From assembly GCF_040807025.1 (NCBI RefSeq), contig NC_090952.1, forward strand, positions 23,557,068 to 23,621,067: a DNA stretch of 64,000 bases, read 5' to 3'. The translations under genes and the position numbers were made by a program. The notes under the pieces were generated by a model. The model saw only the letters and a program-made list of their open reading frames with translations, had not been told where the DNA came from and did no database searches. Below, one piece after another: positions 60,601-64,000 of the stretch (position 1 is its first letter; the number at the start of each line of letters is the position of its first letter). Origin of the DNA: Struthio camelus (Eukaryota; Chordata; Aves; Struthioniformes; Struthionidae).

Positions 60601-63600
60601 GGGGCGGGCTGCGGTCACGTGTGCACCGAATGGTCCCGTGCTCAGCAGGCAGCATGAGCGCTCTGGCAGCGGTGGATGCGGATCCCCCATGCTGTGTGGG
60701 ACAACACGTGCTGTGGGAAAAAACACCTGCTCTTCACTGTGCTATTACTTGGGGCTTCTTAGATACCTGAAAATGGATTTCTTCAGTTACGGTCCAGGCT
60801 GTCACAGAAACCTCTATTTCTGCTGAGCCCTCCAAAGGGATCTCCCGTGCTTGGGAAGCTAAGCGAAGGAAAGAAAGTCTCCCAAAACAAGCAGCTACTT
60901 CCAGGCATAACAGTAATTACAGAACACACAATTCCAGATGCATACTTGGATTAATTGTGTAGTTTGTTAGCTGTGCCGTGTGCTTGAGGTGCTCTCCCAA
61001 GTATTCTCATCCTCTGTGCCGCTGCGGTCAGGAGACAGGAAATCTGTTGCTTCTGGCAGTATTTGTCCGGGCCTTGGCTGCCTTCCTTGCTGGCTGAGTC
61101 TGTCTGCCTTTTGATACCTCTCTTTTGGAGACTGGCTTTACCTGTTGCTCTCCAGCACATCTGTGTTCAGTGATAATCCCAGGATTGCACGCGGGCATCA
61201 GGAGAATGACTGATTTCTGCTGGACACGAGTGTTCTTGGGGCTTGTGGAGCGGTGCAGTTCGGGAGCTAACTCTGTCTTTTTTTTGTTTTTGCTTTAACT
61301 ATTTTAACTATGTGAAGATGTCTGAATCTCCGCTTTCTCTTAACTTGGTATCTGTTGGTAAAGACATTTTATGTTTCAGTTCTTGATGAAACAAAATGTC
61401 TGCAGGTGCTAAATGGTATTTCACTTCTGAACTATAACTCTATAGTAACTCTAAAGTTACCTATAACTTTGCGGAGCTAAGTAAGAATGGGAGTTTGGCT
61501 CTTCAGTTTTCTTTCTTCCCCTGCTCCTCAACTGCACTGACAAAATTTTTCATCATCTGTTGGGTTTGGTCTCCTAGAGATTTGCAATTGCATTTTTAAA
61601 TCCGTGTTTCATTGCACACTTTGTGTTTCTTTGTCCTCTAGCCTGCAGCTTGCTTTTAGATGTTCCTAAGAGATGCCTATGTTTAGCAAAACCAGACTTA
61701 ACCTGCACCATTAGCAATTTAGTGTTAATACTGTATGTTAAGGCTTTGTGATGTTACGACTTTGGTTATGTTACGAGGTCCTGGGAGGGAGAAGGGTTGG
61801 CCCATCTCGTGGGCTTGTTGCAGAGGGGAGGCTCGTTCGTCCCCGTCTCTTGCTGCTGAATAAGGATGGAGAACTGCCTGTAAACACAAACAGTTTATTC
61901 TGCAGCGCCTTTTTCCTCCCCTTGAATTTGCAACCGCGTTGCTCATGGCAGCGGCGCTGGGGAAGGAGAGCGTCTGCCGGCGGGGAATTTGCAAAACGTC
62001 GCCTCTGAGGCCGTTCAGGTGCCCGGCTGCAGGCTGGCCGCTGGCCTGTCTTCGCGCTCGGCGCTTCTCCAGTGCAGGAGAACGGTGGCGCAAGAAGCGA
62101 TAGGCTTAGTTACAGTCAAATTTGGGGCGAGGGGAGGTGGTGGGTGCAGGGCCCCGGGGGAGGAAAGGCGCATGTGAAAACGCGTGCGGTCCTGGAGCCT
62201 CTGCGGCGCCGTTTGAGACGGGCTGTGTATCTGCTAACTCTTAGTTAAATACTAAGCTGACATTTTGAGAGCGGAGCAGAGAATGGATTCATTTCAAGAC
62301 GAGACTATTGAAACTCATTAGACTTCTACAACTAAATGACCATTACAAATCGATCTCTGTACTGTCTGATATTCCTGCTGCTGTTCAGTCCTTGGCTAAC
62401 TGAAGCCTTGACGCATCCTTCTCTGGTGCGCGTCCTCAGTGGTGGGTCTCTCCTTTGGAAGCTTCTTGTTTTGTTGCTTTTTATTAACGTGTATTTAAAA
62501 TAGGAATTGTCTCACTGGGTCAGTTCAGGCCAGTATTCTGCTGTTGGCAGTGGTTCCTGCCAGATGCTTTGGATGCGTGAAGCTTGTGGAAAACTGCGGT
62601 GACGTGTTTCCCAGGGTAATAACCGTGCTCTGAACTGATGATTACAGGTAGGTGGAAAGAGCTGTCTGTGTAATGAGAGATCTCCAGTTGTCACAATTGG
62701 TCTGTGGAGGTAATGTGTTTGCTTTCAAATAAGCAGAACTTATTGTTCATAAATCACAGTTAATCTGTTTATTACACCAGCATATGAAGCTGGAAGTCTG
62801 CAGTGTGCTATAATGCTTAGCTTTAGGAGCAGAGCTGTAATAGGAACAGCAGTTTCAAATGATTTGAAGTTGGGGGATCAGCAAAACGCAGAAGTTTGTG
62901 GAAGCTCTGGGCATTAGAAATGACTGCTGAGGATTGATGAGTTTCTTTAACAAATTGTAAAATCCATCATGCGGGAGTTAAGGCATGAAACTGCCCTCCT
63001 GAGCCGCATAAAGCACGGCTTTGGAAGAATCGCATGACAGCCCGCGCTGCTGGGAAGGGGGAGTTTTGGGAGATGCTTGTTTGGCTGCTGTTTCTCCCTC
63101 TCGCTGCCGGAGTTGAAGTGCGGGCGCTGGGCTGGCGCGCCCCAGCCGGGCTGCGGGAGCGCTGGACGGGGCTTCCCTTTCCGCTGCCGCTAAATCCTGC
63201 TGACGCCCGTTCCTTCATCGGGGAAGTGAGCCTTGGAGGTTAATAGGGGCCTTTGCGTAATTGCTTACATGCTGCTTCAGCGTTTTTGAACACTGCACTT
63301 AGCGTTGGGCTTGAGGGTTCCTGATTCAGAGGAAGGGTGTTTTATTTTATTTTATTGTTATTTATTTATCTTTCCAATATCAAGAGCCTTGAGGGGCCTG
63401 CCTCCTGCTACTGATGTACCGTTGCCTGCCGGCTCCGAGCTGCCCTCCCAACTGGGAAGGGGGAGGATGCGGGATAACCAGAGCGAGAGGACCCATATGT
63501 TCCTCTGAGTCTCCTGCTTCTGGAAATGAGTTGGTTTCCTTAATTATGTTTTGAGTTGGGAGTTACTCTCTTTGATAGTTCAAGTACTAACATGCTTAAA

Positions 63601-64000
63601 ATGCCTCCTAATACTACAAAGTAGTCAAATTACATTTTTCTAGTTTGTGATAGGATGCTAGAAATGTCATGTTACCCTCAAACATTTATAGGATGTTTAT
63701 AGAACGGCCTGGTGCCATTGTGTGTTCTTTCTTTTTTTTTTTTTGTTTGTAATCTCTGTACAGAAATGGACGTGCCAGAATTTTCCATCTCTTGGCCAAG
63801 AGGATAAGAGAGGCGTTTTCATTTTGCAGAGTTTTTTAAATGCACAGAGGATCTGGTCTGCAAATGTTGCTGGGGAGTAAGGGGGGGAAGAAGCCTACAC
63901 CTAGCAGTAAAGCCAGTGACAGGAGCTTGGTTCTGGAAAGAAAACATTTTGCTAGATTGTCATCTACTTTACTTTTAAAGCAGCAATAAGATAGAATGAT
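54683..64000 (+). other. GPC3 intron 2, 5' part
   Basis: The intron starts GTGGGA after exon 2 and runs past the window end. No exon matching the rest of the glypican core was seen in any frame. AT-rich stretches at about 57260-57760 and 59690-59960 look like candidate conserved non-coding elements. An old repeat relic lies at about 62500-62610. T-rich runs, including one near 63731-63743, and short open frames complete the content. Confidence 0.8.
62500..62610 (+). mobile_element. Ancient amniote interspersed-repeat relic
   Basis: The series 'tctcactgggtcag', 'gccagtattctgctg', 'ggcagtggttcctgccagat' and 'gctttgga' follows a repeat widespread in turtle and crocodile genomes, which reads GGTCAG...CCAGTATNCTG...CAGTGGCC...CCAGATGCTT. 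This copy is shortened and diverged. The exact family name is uncertain to me. Confidence 0.4.

Noticed and set aside
1..64000. tRNA genes, CRISPR arrays and prokaryotic operons
   Set aside because: No cloverleaf with A- and B-boxes was found. The only regular array is the 33-34-base minisatellite, which has no unique spacers. The window is clearly vertebrate.

Overview
The window looks like a piece of a bird genome (possibly another sauropsid). It has vertebrate exon/intron structure, very GC-rich CpG islands set in AT-rich DNA, a CR1-like retrotransposon relic, and an arrangement that matches the human Xq26.2 GPC3 neighbourhood. I identified two loci, both on the + strand: the complete miR-106a-363 microRNA cluster (about 25.57-26.42 kb) and the 5' end of GPC3, the heparan sulfate proteoglycan glypican-3 (exon 1 at 46.71 kb, exon 2 at 54.52 kb; the gene runs off the right edge). 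From memory, the cluster in mammals also lies on the 5' side of GPC3 on the same strand. Here only about 20 kb separates them.

Layout. 1-21.7 kb is AT-rich intergenic DNA with no recognisable gene. It holds two diverged copies of one unidentified dispersed repeat (11.2 and 13.64 kb), a hairpin followed by a T-run (13.0 kb) and an isolated GC-rich patch (15.4-15.95 kb). 21.7-24.96 kb is a large CpG island. It carries NRF1-, YY1-, ZNF143-, MYC- and E2F-type sites and is the obvious promoter region for the microRNA cluster. 25.57-26.42 kb holds six hairpins in the order 106a, 18b, 20b, 19b-2, 92a-2, 363, with a good splice acceptor before them and an AATAAA signal after them. 26.7-45.4 kb is intergenic, with a CpG-rich block at 33.2-38.3 kb, a CTCF-like site and several AT-rich stretches that resemble conserved non-coding elements. 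45.38-46.27 kb is a C-rich minisatellite with an exact 234-bp higher-order period. It ends about 110 bp before the first of four CCAAT boxes in the GPC3 promoter. GPC3 exon 1, intron 1 (about 7.7 kb), exon 2 and the start of intron 2 fill the rest.

The microRNAs are expected to be cut from one primary transcript and to act together through three seed groups (AAAGUGC/AAGGUGC, GUGCAAA, AUUGCAC). GPC3 is a GPI-anchored growth regulator. Both loci affect growth control, but nothing in the sequence shows direct co-regulation. I found no previously undescribed protein system. The points most worth a second look are the higher-order minisatellite beside the GPC3 promoter, the helically phased CCAAT array, an in-frame upstream ATG that would add Glu-Leu, Ser and Gln runs to GPC3, and the ZNF143/NRF1/MYC architecture upstream of the microRNAs. 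The many long open frames in the GC-rich and minisatellite DNA are artefacts of base composition.
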